Translations under genes and position numbers: made by a program | Part shown: piece by piece, positions 26,966-35,494 of the stretch | Position numbering within the stretch: position 1 is the first letter of the stretch | How the letters are laid out: each line of letters opens with the position of its first letter | Origin: Monarcha castaneiventris obscurior | Lineage: Eukaryota; Chordata; Aves; Passeriformes; Monarchidae | DNA length: 64,000 nucleotides | NCBI GenBank assembly: GCA_026261815.1 | Contig: JAMPIT010000890.1 | Coordinates: 12,988,001 to 13,052,000, forward strand | Direction: 5' to 3' | Notes under the pieces: generated by a model | The model's database searches: none | What the model was told of the DNA's origin: nothing | Seen by the model: the letters and a program-made list of their open reading frames with translations, nothing else

Positions 26966-28858
26966 CAGCTACGAGCCTAGCAAAGATTACAGTTCAATTA
27001 AACAAAAAAATTATTTAATAACTCAAGCGTGTAGCCTTGTCGTTAAACTGAAAGAACTCCAGGCTTATGTCAACATTGCAGCCCTGCAACAGCGCTGTTT
27101 TATTGAAATAGTGGTGCTGCTGTAACATGCAAGAGCAGCACTGAACTAAATTAGCCCCTCAGATGTTCAGCAGGCAGCCTCACAATTAAAAACAAGATGT
27201 GTTTTCCCCCTTCCTCCCCTCCACCGTACCCACAAAGGGCAGTTCCTCAAGTACCTGAGACAAGAGCCTCCACGAGATGATATTCTGAGGGCACTGATGC
27301 CAGATCTGTAAAGAGTGGCAGCCCCACAGCATGCATATATGGAGAAAATACTCAGTGAATAATGAAATCGGATTTTGTTGTTCCAAGCCATGCACCAGCA
27401 CTCAGGACTTTCTTAGGAAGGTAACATGGCTAAGAGGGGGTACAAAAAAATAAAAAAGCCTGAAGTTTCCTAGTCCTCCAAAGGGCAGGTTTGAGTCTTG
27501 ATGGCCTCTTAAAAAGCTGCATGCTTTTCCCTATGATACATCCAAACAGAAGTTTTCTGTAGAACAGCATTTACAACAACAAATATCAACAGACTGTGAT
27601 CATCATGCTTCACCCTAAATGGCTGTAGGCCTCTGAACTGGAATTTATACACAAAAACCCCCCACAGCTATAGAAAGCAATGTATTACATGAGTTCTTGC
27701 ATCTTTCAAATGCAGATCCATGTCTTTTTCAGAGCCAAAGCAGCCTGTCATTCCAACTCGAAATATACATTAATTTAACATGTTTTGCTGCTGTCAAATT
27801 ACCAGTACAGATCAGGCCCCCTTCTTTTTGTTTTTGAAGTCAAATTCCACGGTCCTGAATAAAAACCAAGAACGTCAGAGAGCAAAACAATGCCATGACA
27901 GAGACCTCCAAGTAAAAAATCTAAGATCCAGTAAGAGGGAAAACTGCTTTATCACAGGGAAGTAACAGCATCCAACTTCTCCTATCACAGCATGCACAAC
28001 GGCAGCGGCATTTTTCCAGCAGGATGCCTACAAGCAAATTGTTTCCCGCTCCACTCCGGTTCTACTAAGAAAATTTCCACAGCTCATTTTAACACTGCCT
28101 CTCCATTGCTCTATATGTATACCAAGAGGCTTACAAAAATAAATGGGAATTGACTATCCAGAATTAGAAGTACATTAGAATCCATTAAACATGCATCTAC
28201 ACCAATGGAAACAGAGGGACCAACCTGGAAGAATCAGTGCTTGCCACAATGTAAGGGGAAAGCTGTAACTACTGCATCATGGTTGATATTAATTCCTAAA
28301 CGACCATTTCACAATTTCTGGCTGAAGATACAGAGTGTGTTTCAAAGCAGTGCTGCCAGATAGATAAAGCCTTCACGCAGACCAACTGATGGTGGAAATG
28401 AATATCAATCAGCAAAGAGCAATGCCACATCTGAAGGCAAAAAAAAAAAATTCCAATCTTCTCATCTTACTGACATGCAACTTTAGCAGTTCTGCTTCCA
28501 GCCCTTGATTTTTCTCAACAAACGAAGAGTTAAAGCCAGAAAATTCACATCTGTCCCAGTCACTACAAAGACAGCATTTACATCATTCTGCCATACATTA
28601 TCTTACAGTCGTAAACCAGGGCTCCCCCCACAAAGCCCCCAGCCCTGTTCACAGACATTAATCTCAGCTTTTCCACCGTGATCACAACCAATGCCTCTAA
28701 GAGCTCTCAAACTCCACTGGACAGAGGCTTTGAACAGCAGAAGCTCAACCTTCATCGTCACTGAAGCTACCCAAAAGACCCCCTTGTAAACAGACTCTGC
28801 AGACCAAACAGGAGGAAACCCAGCTTGCCAAAACCAGCCTTTGGAAGAGATAACTCAC

Positions 28859-28992
28859 TGTTCTGGGGATGGGTGGCGACAGAGATCCATTAGGCATGTA
28901 TGGGTCGTTATTCATATTTGGCATCATGATATACCCAGAATAACCAGAGTATGATGGTCCCTTGCTGTATAAGCCACTGTCTGGATGCTTTC
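28859..28992 (-). CDS. LEF1: LEF1 exon 3
   Basis: A 134-nt exon with acceptor CTTCCATAG before 28992 and donor GTGAGT after 28859. It begins in phase 1 (GA completes the glycine codon) and ends in phase 0. It encodes GKHPDSGLYSKGPSYSGYSG, then YIMMPNMNNDPYMPNGSLSP, then PIPRT, which is the conserved region just after exon 2 in vertebrate LEF1. Mammals, from memory, have HPDGG and PYMSNG where this sequence has HPDSG and PYMPNG. The double methionine (MM) inside the exon is the usual start of the shorter LEF1 form made from the internal P2 promoter, which lacks the beta-catenin-binding part and can act as a dominant negative. The reading frame is also open upstream of the acceptor back to an ATG at 29044, giving a possible alternative first exon. 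Confidence 0.97.
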
Positions 28993-30456
28993 CTATGGAA
29001 GATGAAACAATGATTACATTATTCCCCACATATGCATTTCTCATGAGTTAGAGCACTTAAACAGGTACTGTGCATATATAAAAATGTTCTGCATGCAAAT
29101 ATTTCCTTACTCGTGGAAATTACTGCTGACAGAAAGCGATACGAAGCAATTTGTAGTCACTTTTTTTTTTTAAGAAGAGTTAATTCTTAAAGGAGCAAGT
29201 ACTCTCAGTGAGGAGTTTATGTTTAAAACACAGAATAGCCTCAGAGTAAATTATTTTGCTAGCACGCTTTCAAATCAAAGTAGATACATTAGCAATGACA
29301 TCACATTTCTCAAGTAGCAGTTTTCCCCGATTTTATACACGCCTCTAGGATTTTTGGATTCAGAATTATTGCCAGTATGGGTTTCCAACATCATTGTTAG
29401 GAAAGGGAGGACAAGGCTGTGTTAACTAGATATAATAATTTCCTTCTCTTGCTGAGCCAGTCTGTGCAGTGAACAATTCATTCTGGCTACACTCATTGGG
29501 AACAAATAAAGGGCAGGGGGTGGCTTGGAAGAAGATCCTAACAATTTGGGAGGGGGGCTGTTGAGCACACATGGTACTACAGTCAAGAAGGAAGCCAAGT
29601 GAGAGAGGCTATTTGTAGAAAAATTAAGTGTTTGGGTTCAGGTCCTGAAAATGAGGATGAACAGGTCTCCCACCTACATGCCCATTGACAAGGACACTGT
29701 TTGAAAGTGAGGTTTTAAGAAAATGCAGAGCTGAAAATAAAACTATCCAGAGCTGAACACCTGACCCTCACTACCAAAATGCTATGAGCATAGACATCAT
29801 TGCTTTTAGGCTGTTAAAGGACAAATTTGGAGGAAGATGGCCACAGAGTGCCAGAAAGCACAAGGACTGAACTGTGTCTGTCTTTATATGGAATTTATAA
29901 TCTGGTTTAGCTTGTGATGATAAGCATTTGATTTTAAACATAATCTTCCATCCTTCACAGCACACATTCTTTGCACGCGTGTCCAGCTTCCTAAATGATA
30001 TTCAATGAACTCTGCCATTTCCTCTGTCCTTCTCAATCAAAATTAACCAGTAGGTACATTAAAAAATGCAGGAGCTCTGTTCATACTTAGATTTGAAAGA
30101 GGAGATTTAAGTGACAGACTTCGGCTATGGAGAAAAGCAGAGGATTTCTGAACAGAACTGCACACTGTATGAGTGAAGAGATAGATGTGTTTAAGCTGAT
30201 ATCCTAAAAATAGTTATTTCTTCAGTGAAGATCCATTTGGCCTACTTATCAGTTTCTAAACAACTGAAATACCATTTGGTCACTTAAGATAAATGTGCTG
30301 CATGTTTTTTAAATGCACTTTGAAAGCACTCTGGCATCCCTCTCCCCCGAAAGATACTAAATTTATGTTTTCCAAAAGAAACAAAGTTCCAGTTTGAGGA
30401 CTGTGTGGAGGGTCACAGAGGGACAATATTGCAAGACAGGACTGTGCGCGTCTCAC
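28993..30456 (-). other. LEF1: LEF1 intron 2
   Basis: 1464 bp between donor GTGAGA (30456) and acceptor ATAG (28993). It is AT-rich with no repeat I recognise. In human LEF1 this intron holds the internal P2 promoter. Here the last 110 bp before exon 3 carry an octamer and a TATA element on the LEF1 strand, listed separately. Confidence 0.88.
29074..29100 (-). promoter_or_regulatory. LEF1: Octamer plus TATA element, candidate LEF1 P2 promoter
   Basis: On the LEF1 strand an exact octamer ATTTGCAT (29100-29093) is followed 12 bp later by TATATATG (29080-29073), a good TATA match. Transcription would start near 29045-29055, about 55 nt before the exon 3 acceptor, and run unspliced into exon 3. 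The TATA core is nearly symmetric and could also be read on the plus strand (TATATAAAA), so direction is not certain. The placement agrees with the known intron 2 position of P2 in mammals. Confidence 0.45.
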
Positions 30457-30520
30457 CTTCCTCGGGGTGTTCTCTGCCTTTATCATGGTAGGAATCCTGT
30501 GCTTGAGTCTGCCTGGAAAC
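30457..30520 (-). CDS. LEF1: LEF1 exon 2
   Basis: A 64-nt exon found by reading the minus strand between exons 1 and 3. It is bounded by acceptor ...GTGGTCAG and donor GTGAGA, enters in phase 0 and leaves one base (G) that completes a glycine codon with exon 3. It encodes VSRQTQAQDSYHDKGREHPEE plus that G. The match to LEF1 rests on the RQ.Q, YHDK and REHP landmarks, on its position, and on both splice phases fitting. Mammalian exon 2, from memory, has 22 full codons (VARQAQTSQEPYHDKAREHPDD); here there are 21, with several substitutions. The exon is too short to stand out as an ORF. It links the beta-catenin-binding domain to the central regulatory region and has no known catalytic or DNA-binding role. 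Confidence 0.9.
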
Positions 30521-31393
30521 CTGACCACAAGGAATCCACCATCAGAAAGGAAGAAGAAAAAGAAGAAAAGTCATTGTATGGATGCTCGTTTATCAATCAC
30601 ACTGCTACAGTTTCTTGAAGGAAGAAAGAAGTTAAGAGCACGAGATAAACATCTTTCTTTTTCCTCTTAAGTCGCTTGGAAGGCAACTGTACCAGGAACG
30701 TTTGTGTAAACTATTGTTTTATGACAACATGAATAACTATATGGCTTTGCAAAGCATTTCTAGCAGAAGCACCCTGCATTTAATGAAAGTGGATCATTTC
30801 TGGAAAATATTTGGCGCTCTGGCGGTCAAAACGCTCTTGGTAAAAAGATACCAAAAATAATAATGAAAATCAGGTTGCCCTCCTTAGCAGATCTTTAGGA
30901 AAAGAAAAAAAAAAGGAAATAAAAAAAGAAAAAAAAATTAAACAAGGTTTTTTAAAAGGCAGGTTCTCCACTCGCCCTGAAGTTGTTTTAGAGCAGGGAA
31001 TTTCTTCCCAAACAGTTTTATGCAAATCCCTTAAAGAGTTTATAGCTAATGCTCCGACCCCGCTGATTTTACTGAGGAAATTTCATGGTTGCTTGAGGTC
31101 TAATACCACCGCACCGTCGGGGAACTCGCGGCAACTTTCTCGTCCCGGGCCGAAGCGCGGAAGGCGCCAGCCCCTCCAGCGCATCCCCGGGCGCGGAGCC
31201 CGCCCGGCTCTGCCCGACGCACCTCTGGAGACGGGATTTGGGGCAGGATGATTTCTTTGGGAAATCTGGAAGACAGAGGCTGCCCCGGTGCCCCGCCGAA
31301 GCTGCCTGCCCCGCCAGAGCGGCCGGAGCCCGCCGGCATCCCGCGCCCCCAGCCCCGTCCGCGCTGCCCCGCGGAGCCCCCGCGGCCGCGCAC
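30521..31393 (-). other. LEF1: LEF1 intron 1
   Basis: 873 bp between donor GTGCGC (31393) and acceptor CAG (30521). The exon-1 end is GC-rich and belongs to the CpG island; the rest is AT-rich, with purine-rich A/G runs around 30898-30945. A perfect E2F-type motif TTTGGCGC lies at 30810-30817. No coding sequence was seen. Confidence 0.9.
30810..30817 (+). promoter_or_regulatory. E2F-type motif in LEF1 intron 1
   Basis: TTTGGCGC matches the E2F consensus TTTSGCGC exactly, in AT-rich DNA just outside the CpG island. A single motif of eight bases can occur by chance. Confidence 0.3.
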
Positions 31394-31603
31394 CTCGTGC
31401 CCGTTGGCGCCGGGGGCGATCTCGGACTCGTTGACGAGGGAGGACTTGATGTCGGCCAGGTCGCCCTCCTCCTCGGGGTGGCTGATCTCGGCGAAGATCT
31501 TCTCTTTCTGGGGGTCCCCCTCGTCCTTGAAGGGGATCATCTCGTCGGTGGCGCAGAGCTCCGGGTCCCCCCCACCGCCCCCGGCCCCCGGCAGCTGCGG
31601 CAT
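31394..31603 (-). CDS. LEF1: LEF1 exon 1, coding part (beta-catenin-binding domain)
   Basis: Seventy codons from ATG at 31603 to GAG at 31394, then donor GTGCGC (intron phase 0). The product starts [16 protein letters not shown] and runs through [31 protein letters not shown] and [13 protein letters not shown]. From family knowledge this is the N-terminal segment of LEF1 that binds beta-catenin and lets this HMG-box protein activate Wnt target genes in the nucleus. The start is supported by an A at -3 and by the lack of any in-frame ATG upstream, although the frame itself stays open to 32545. A glycine run at residues 8-12 is a normal LEF1 feature. The exon sits in a dense CpG island, as expected for the P1 promoter. 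Compared with mammalian LEF1 recalled from memory, the acidic core is unchanged and differences lie in the glycine stretch and near residues 63-66. Confidence 0.97.
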
Positions 31604-32488
31604 CCTCACGGCAGCGCGGCGTCTGCTGCGGCCGCCGGCCCGCCGCGGGAAGGGGAGCGGGAGGAGCAGCGGGGGGAGGAGGAGGAGGAGGAGGGCGGAG
31701 GAGGAGGAGAGAGGAGGAGAAGGAGGAGAGAAGAAGGAAAAATCCCGTGAACTCCTCGGGGTTGCTCTCGGCAGCCGGAGACCCCCGCCTGCCCGCCCGC
31801 CCCCTCGGGGCCGAGGTACCCCGTCTTCCGCACGACGCCGACGCCGCGGGGACCCTCGCCCCGACGCGCCGCACGGCCGGAGAAGGTCGAAATACGCCCG
31901 CTCGTGTCCCGACCGCGCCAGGGACCGCCCCCCAGGAGACCCGACCTCCCTCCATCCCCCGCCGGGACCCGGGCTCACCCTGGGGGCGAGAAGACGCGGA
32001 GGGGAGCGGAGCCCGCCCGCGTTTCGCCTCCGGGTGAAGTTGCCACCAGCCCGGCGGGACCGAGTTAAAATGGCTGGGGCGAGGCGGGCAGGGGGAGGGG
32101 GCGTCCCGGGGGAAGGGGCCGGCGCTGCCCGTGCCGCGCACCCACCGGGCCTTTGTCCGCCGCTTCGTCCGCGGCTCCGGGCACGGCTGGGCTGGGCTCG
32201 GCTCGGCGGCACCGCAAGGGGCCGAGGAAGAAACAGCCCCGGGAGGGAGGGCAAGAGGGGAGGGATGGAGCGGGAGGGGAGGTGTCCCCCCCGCCTCCCT
32301 CCGCGCCCGCGGGCAGAGGAAAAAGTTGTCGGCGCGGCGCCCCCGGCCGCCTCCGCGCTCAGCGCCCGGCGCGGGGCCTCCTGCCGCAGCCGGCGGGCGC
32401 GGCGCCCCACGGGGGGCGGCGGTGGGGCGCGGAGCGGCGGCGGCAGCGCAACTTCAGCATCGCTGCCGCCCTCCCTCCCTCCGCCGTC

Positions 32489-32650
32489 GGGGCGGGGCGG
32501 GGCGGGGGCGGCGGAGATGAAAGGCACCGCCGCCGTGACTGACACCGTGTCCGGGCCGGCAGGGCCGGGCGGCGGGGGCGGGGAGAGGATGGGGCCGGGG
32601 CCAGCGCCAGCGGGGAGGGAGGAGGGGGCGGGGGGGAGCGGGTGCGGGGC
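32489..32650 (+). other. G-quadruplex-prone GC boxes in LEF1 promoter
   Basis: Dense runs of three to seven G on the plus strand (32489-32514 and 32565-32650) fit the pattern of four G-runs with short loops several times over. The same sequence contains Sp1-type GC boxes near the expected LEF1 start site. The LEF1 transcript would carry the C-rich strand. Confidence 0.55.
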
Positions 32651-32709
32651 TGCCCCCGGGCAAACTTTGCTCTGGCTGCGCGGAGTAGCCTCTCTGTGTG
32701 TCCCTGCGT

Positions 32710-32748
32710 CCGTGTGTGTGTGTGTCTACATGCACACGTGTGCGTGTC
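32710..32748 (+). repeat. GT/CA-rich low-complexity stretch
   Basis: Alternating GTGTGTGTGTGTGT followed by CATGCACACGTGTGCGTG, prone to Z-DNA, just upstream of the probable LEF1 start region. Confidence 0.7.
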
Positions 32749-34479
32749 CGGGTCGAGGGGCACTGCCGCTCCTGTCCCTCCCCAGCCGGGAGCCCGCCGA
32801 GGAGGGCACAGGCACTAGCTGCATCCCTGGGAAGGGCGGACAGACCTGCTTTTTTAGGGCTGCTTTGTTGAGCCTTCCCCATCGCCACATGGCGCTGCTC
32901 CGGTGTGGGAAGTGTGCGAGGGACTGACCAGGCTCTGCCCGCGCCCGCTTCGGACGAAGGGCAGAATTAAGACATCCCCATTGAATCCAGCAAGTTCCCG
33001 GCAGAAACGAGTAGTAGCCCCCGAGAGACGGGGAGAAACCCGGCGGGGTGAGCTCGTCCCAGTTTCGGACCGGTAAATGGAGCCAGAGCCGTAACGGAGC
33101 TTCACCCCTCCACCCTGTCCCGTTCCTCCAGCACCGCGCTGCCCCGTTAGCTCCCGGCCGATCCGGCATCGCCCTGCAACAGGGCACGAGTACAGTAAAA
33201 AAAAAATCATCCAGACAAAAGCAGGCGCTGCGCTTGGGAAACGTCAGGATCCGCAACTTCTATTTTGCGAGCGCGATGGGCGCACATTTTGCAGGAAACA
33301 ACTTCCCAGTATTTTGGCATCGGAAAAGTGTGCTTGGTGCTTTGCACATGCCCCGTCAGGTTGCTAAACCTTCAAGCGCCGGGAGCCGGAGGAACGGGAA
33401 CATGTGGATGCTCAATCCGTTTTCAGCAGATGCCGGGCTCGGCGCGGCGGCACTGCCGGCCGGGACACGGGCGGGCTGAGCCCGGCTGCCTACGCCGCCG
33501 CCCGCGGCTCTGCGTCATCGTCCGCGAACGGGTAATTAAAATCCAGCTGAGAAATGACACCCTCCCAACCCCGAGAAAGGGAGCAAGGTAGCGGGAAACG
33601 GGGGCTGGACTCGCCAAATCGAACAAGTGCGTGAAATAAATAATCGAGAAAGAAAGAAATTAGAAATGTAACTCCTGGGAAGGGGCTTAATTGTGCAGTG
33701 CTCCCCGGATGCAGGGAGATCCCCCCTCTCTCCCGGAGGCGGCTGCAGAGAGGCGACGGGGAAGAGGTTGTTTGGAAAACGACAGACAACTCAGGGAGGG
33801 CTCCAGAGCGGAGATGCACATCTCCGCATCCCTCCCGCCCCTCTTCCTTTTCCTGGCGCTCGGCGGCCACGGGACACCCGGGCCGGGCAAAGCTGCGCCG
33901 GGACGGTGCTGTTCTGAAAAAAAGACCTTCGGCGAGAGGCTGAGCATCGCAACCCGCTCCCCCGACGGGGCGGTGCGGCCCGGGTGCAGGCAGGGACCCC
34001 GCCGGAGGAGCCGGCAGCGCGGCCACTCCTCTGTTTCATTACCGGGTCCCTCTGGAAAAGCAGCCTCCCCCCGCCCCTCCGCCGTCCCTTCACGTGGGCT
34101 GGAGTCTTTCCCGGATCGTTTTTTCGGTGGAAGGATTTTGAAGGCAAAAAAGGGCCGGGGTGAGGGCGGCGGGACCGGGGCGGGGGAATGTGTGTGTGGA
34201 AACCGTAATGATTTATGACAAGAAGATAAAACTCAGGAAACCTCAACTCCAACGTCAGATTTGACTGGAGACAACACAAAGCTGTCGCTTTACTCGCAGC
34301 TCTTGGGGCACAGCCGGGGTGGGGGGCAAGGCCCGGGCTATGGGGACACCCCACAGTGGCCCTGCTCTCGACCCCGGCGGGACCCGCCGGCCTCCCCGTG
34401 CCATCGGGAGTGCGCTCACCGCCGTGCCCGGCGCCCGGCTCCGGAGCGGCTACCGCGCCGTTCGGTACTTTCGTAGGGG

Positions 34480-34725
34480 TGATTTTTTCGATTTAGGCGT
34501 TTCTTCTTTTTTTCTCTTTAGCTTTTAGTGTGAGTTTATATTTTCCCGTGGTTTTGTTTTTTGTTATTAGGGTTTTTTTGTTTGCTTTGTTTCTTAATTT
34601 TGGACAGGTTTTGCTTTTTTTCTTTTTTCTTTTTTTTTTTTTTTTTTTGGTCGTTTGAGTGGGTTTTGGCGTTTCAGAGGGAGTTGTGGAGTTTTTGTTT
34701 GTTGGGGTTTTTTGCATTTCAGCGT
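34480..34725 (+). repeat. T/G-rich strand-asymmetric tract
   Basis: About 245 bp dominated by T with some G and very little A or C, including a long T-run near 34630-34648. It interrupts the CpG island. The lysine-rich open frame read on the other strand is a composition artefact. Confidence 0.85.
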
Positions 34726-34995
34726 TGAAGGGACCCGCACTTGGAGCACTCCCCGACGGCATGCCCGTACTCAGGACGGGGGGCGGCGGTGGTCGAACAG
34801 GGAGGGGAAACCGGGCCCGGGGCGGGCTGAGCACCGGAGCTCGGGGCAGCGGGACGACCTCCGCAGAGCTCCAGGGGTGCTGAGCGGGGAGAGGGGGGAT
34901 CTGCGGTGCCAATGAGGACCCCTCCGGGCGCAGTAAGCGGGGCGGGGGCACACAGGACCCTCTCGCGTGCGAAGCGGCGTCCGCCGCCGGCGCCC

Positions 34996-35005
34996 CCTAT
35001 ATAGG
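34996..35005. promoter_or_regulatory. CArG/TATA box (CCTATATAGG)
   Basis: A perfect CC(A/T)6GG sequence, the SRF binding consensus, whose centre is also a TATA box. It is symmetric and can work either way. Sp1-type GC boxes (GGGCGGGAGC and GGGGCGGGGC) follow at 35010-35030 and point to initiation near 35028 on the plus strand, away from LEF1. On the minus strand it would start about 3.4 kb above the LEF1 ATG, which is less likely. Confidence 0.6.
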
Positions 35006-35027
35006 GAAGGGCGGGAGCGGGGCGGGG

Positions 35028-35186
35028 CGGCGGCGCCTTTGATGTCCCGCCGGCGGCCCCTTTCATCCCCCCCCGGTCCCCCCCCGAGCCCTTTGTGTGA
35101 CTAAATTTGGCAGGAGCATGGAGGCGCGCCAGGGCGCCCACGTGTGCGCCGAGCTCCCAGCTGAGAGAGCCGGGGTTTTCTTCCGG
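35028..35186 (+). other. Candidate first exon of a divergent transcript
   Basis: If the TATA box at 34998-35003 is used on the plus strand, an exon of about 159 nt would end at the strong donor CCGG|GTAAGG (35186/35187). Inside it an ATG at 35118 with a strong Kozak context (A at -3, G at +4) opens a frame of 23 codons, MEARQGAHVCAELPAERAGV then FFR, which reaches the donor in phase 0. By position it could be the bird counterpart of the human antisense RNA LEF1-AS1, or the start of an unknown gene. I cannot see the next exon, and the short frame may be chance in GC-rich DNA. Confidence 0.35.
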
Positions 35187-35213
35187 GTAAGGAGACAGCG
35201 GGGGAGATCAAAG
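35036..35213. promoter_or_regulatory. Cluster of TCF/LEF motifs
   Basis: CCTTTGATG (35036-35044), CCCTTTGTG (35089-35097) and AGATCAAAG (35205-35213). The last is an optimal TCF/LEF site and the first is close to optimal. They lie within 180 bp beside the CArG/TATA element. LEF1 is a known Wnt target, so autoregulation is a reasonable reading, but no function is proved. Confidence 0.5.
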
Positions 35214-35437
35214 AGTTTGGGGAGCTGGAGCCGAAATGTGCAGTGGAAATAAAGTGAAATCAAATAATTAAATAAATAATAATGGAAAAGGGGAGAGAAA
35301 AAAATATTCTTCCGTCCTGGACGCATGCCAGTCGGAGTCAGGGGGGAGCAGGGGGAGCACATGGTGGTCGGGGGGACCGGCGGGAGGGAGAGGGGGAAAA
35401 AAAATATTCTCGCAAAAGGGGGTTGCGGCTGTTTTCT

Positions 35438-35494
35438 GAAAAGAAAAAAAAAACCAAAAAACAAAAACCAACCAACGAACCAACAGACCAACCC
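35438..35494 (+). repeat. A/C-rich low-complexity tract
   Basis: Runs of A with CC spacers (AAACCAAAAAACAAAAACC and further ACCAACGAACCAAC). Complementary in bias to the T/G tract 0.8 kb to the left. Confidence 0.85.

Larger units (their letters stand above)
1..28858 (-). other. LEF1: LEF1 intron 3 (5' part, continues outside the window)
   Basis: Begins at donor GTGAGT (28858) and runs to the window edge. I looked for exon 4 (conserved HPLTPLITYSDEHF and NSKQG region) on the minus strand and did not find it, so the intron appears longer than 28.8 kb. It contains a CR1 fragment (1712-1957), a solo LTR (3390-3862), an (AC)24 repeat (24003-24050), a perfect hairpin (9361-9392), a CpG-rich pocket (26805-26965) and candidate regulatory blocks. 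Stretches not listed separately, such as 3900-9300, 15800-23900 and 27000-28700, are unremarkable intronic DNA with short homopolymer runs. Confidence 0.8.
31604..32900 (-). promoter_or_regulatory. LEF1: LEF1 5' leader and P1 promoter region
   Basis: DNA directly upstream of the LEF1 start codon. The human P1 leader is about 1.2 kb long (family knowledge), which would place the start of transcription near 32.5-32.9 kb. That spot carries tandem GC boxes (GGGGCGGGGC type, 32489-32514) and no clear TATA box, typical of a CpG-island promoter. The LEF1 reading frame has no stop and no ATG from 31604 up to 32545. The exact start site cannot be fixed from sequence alone. Confidence 0.6.

Noticed and set aside
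1..28858. LEF1 exon 4 and HMG-box exons
   Set aside because: I looked on the minus strand for the conserved exon 4 peptide and for its splice borders and did not find them, so they are taken to lie outside the window.
31083..32141. 352-codon minus-strand frame overlapping LEF1 exon 1
   Set aside because: Out of frame with the conserved LEF1 peptide and composed mainly of R, P, G and S; a composition shadow.
31248..32927. 559-codon open frame on the plus strand across the CpG island
   Set aside because: It lies antisense to LEF1 exon 1 and leader. Several frames on both strands are open here because GC-rich DNA lacks stop codons, and the product is arginine/proline/glycine-rich with no domain.
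34493..34951. Lysine-rich minus-strand frame
   Set aside because: Produced by the T/G-rich tract read on the opposite strand.
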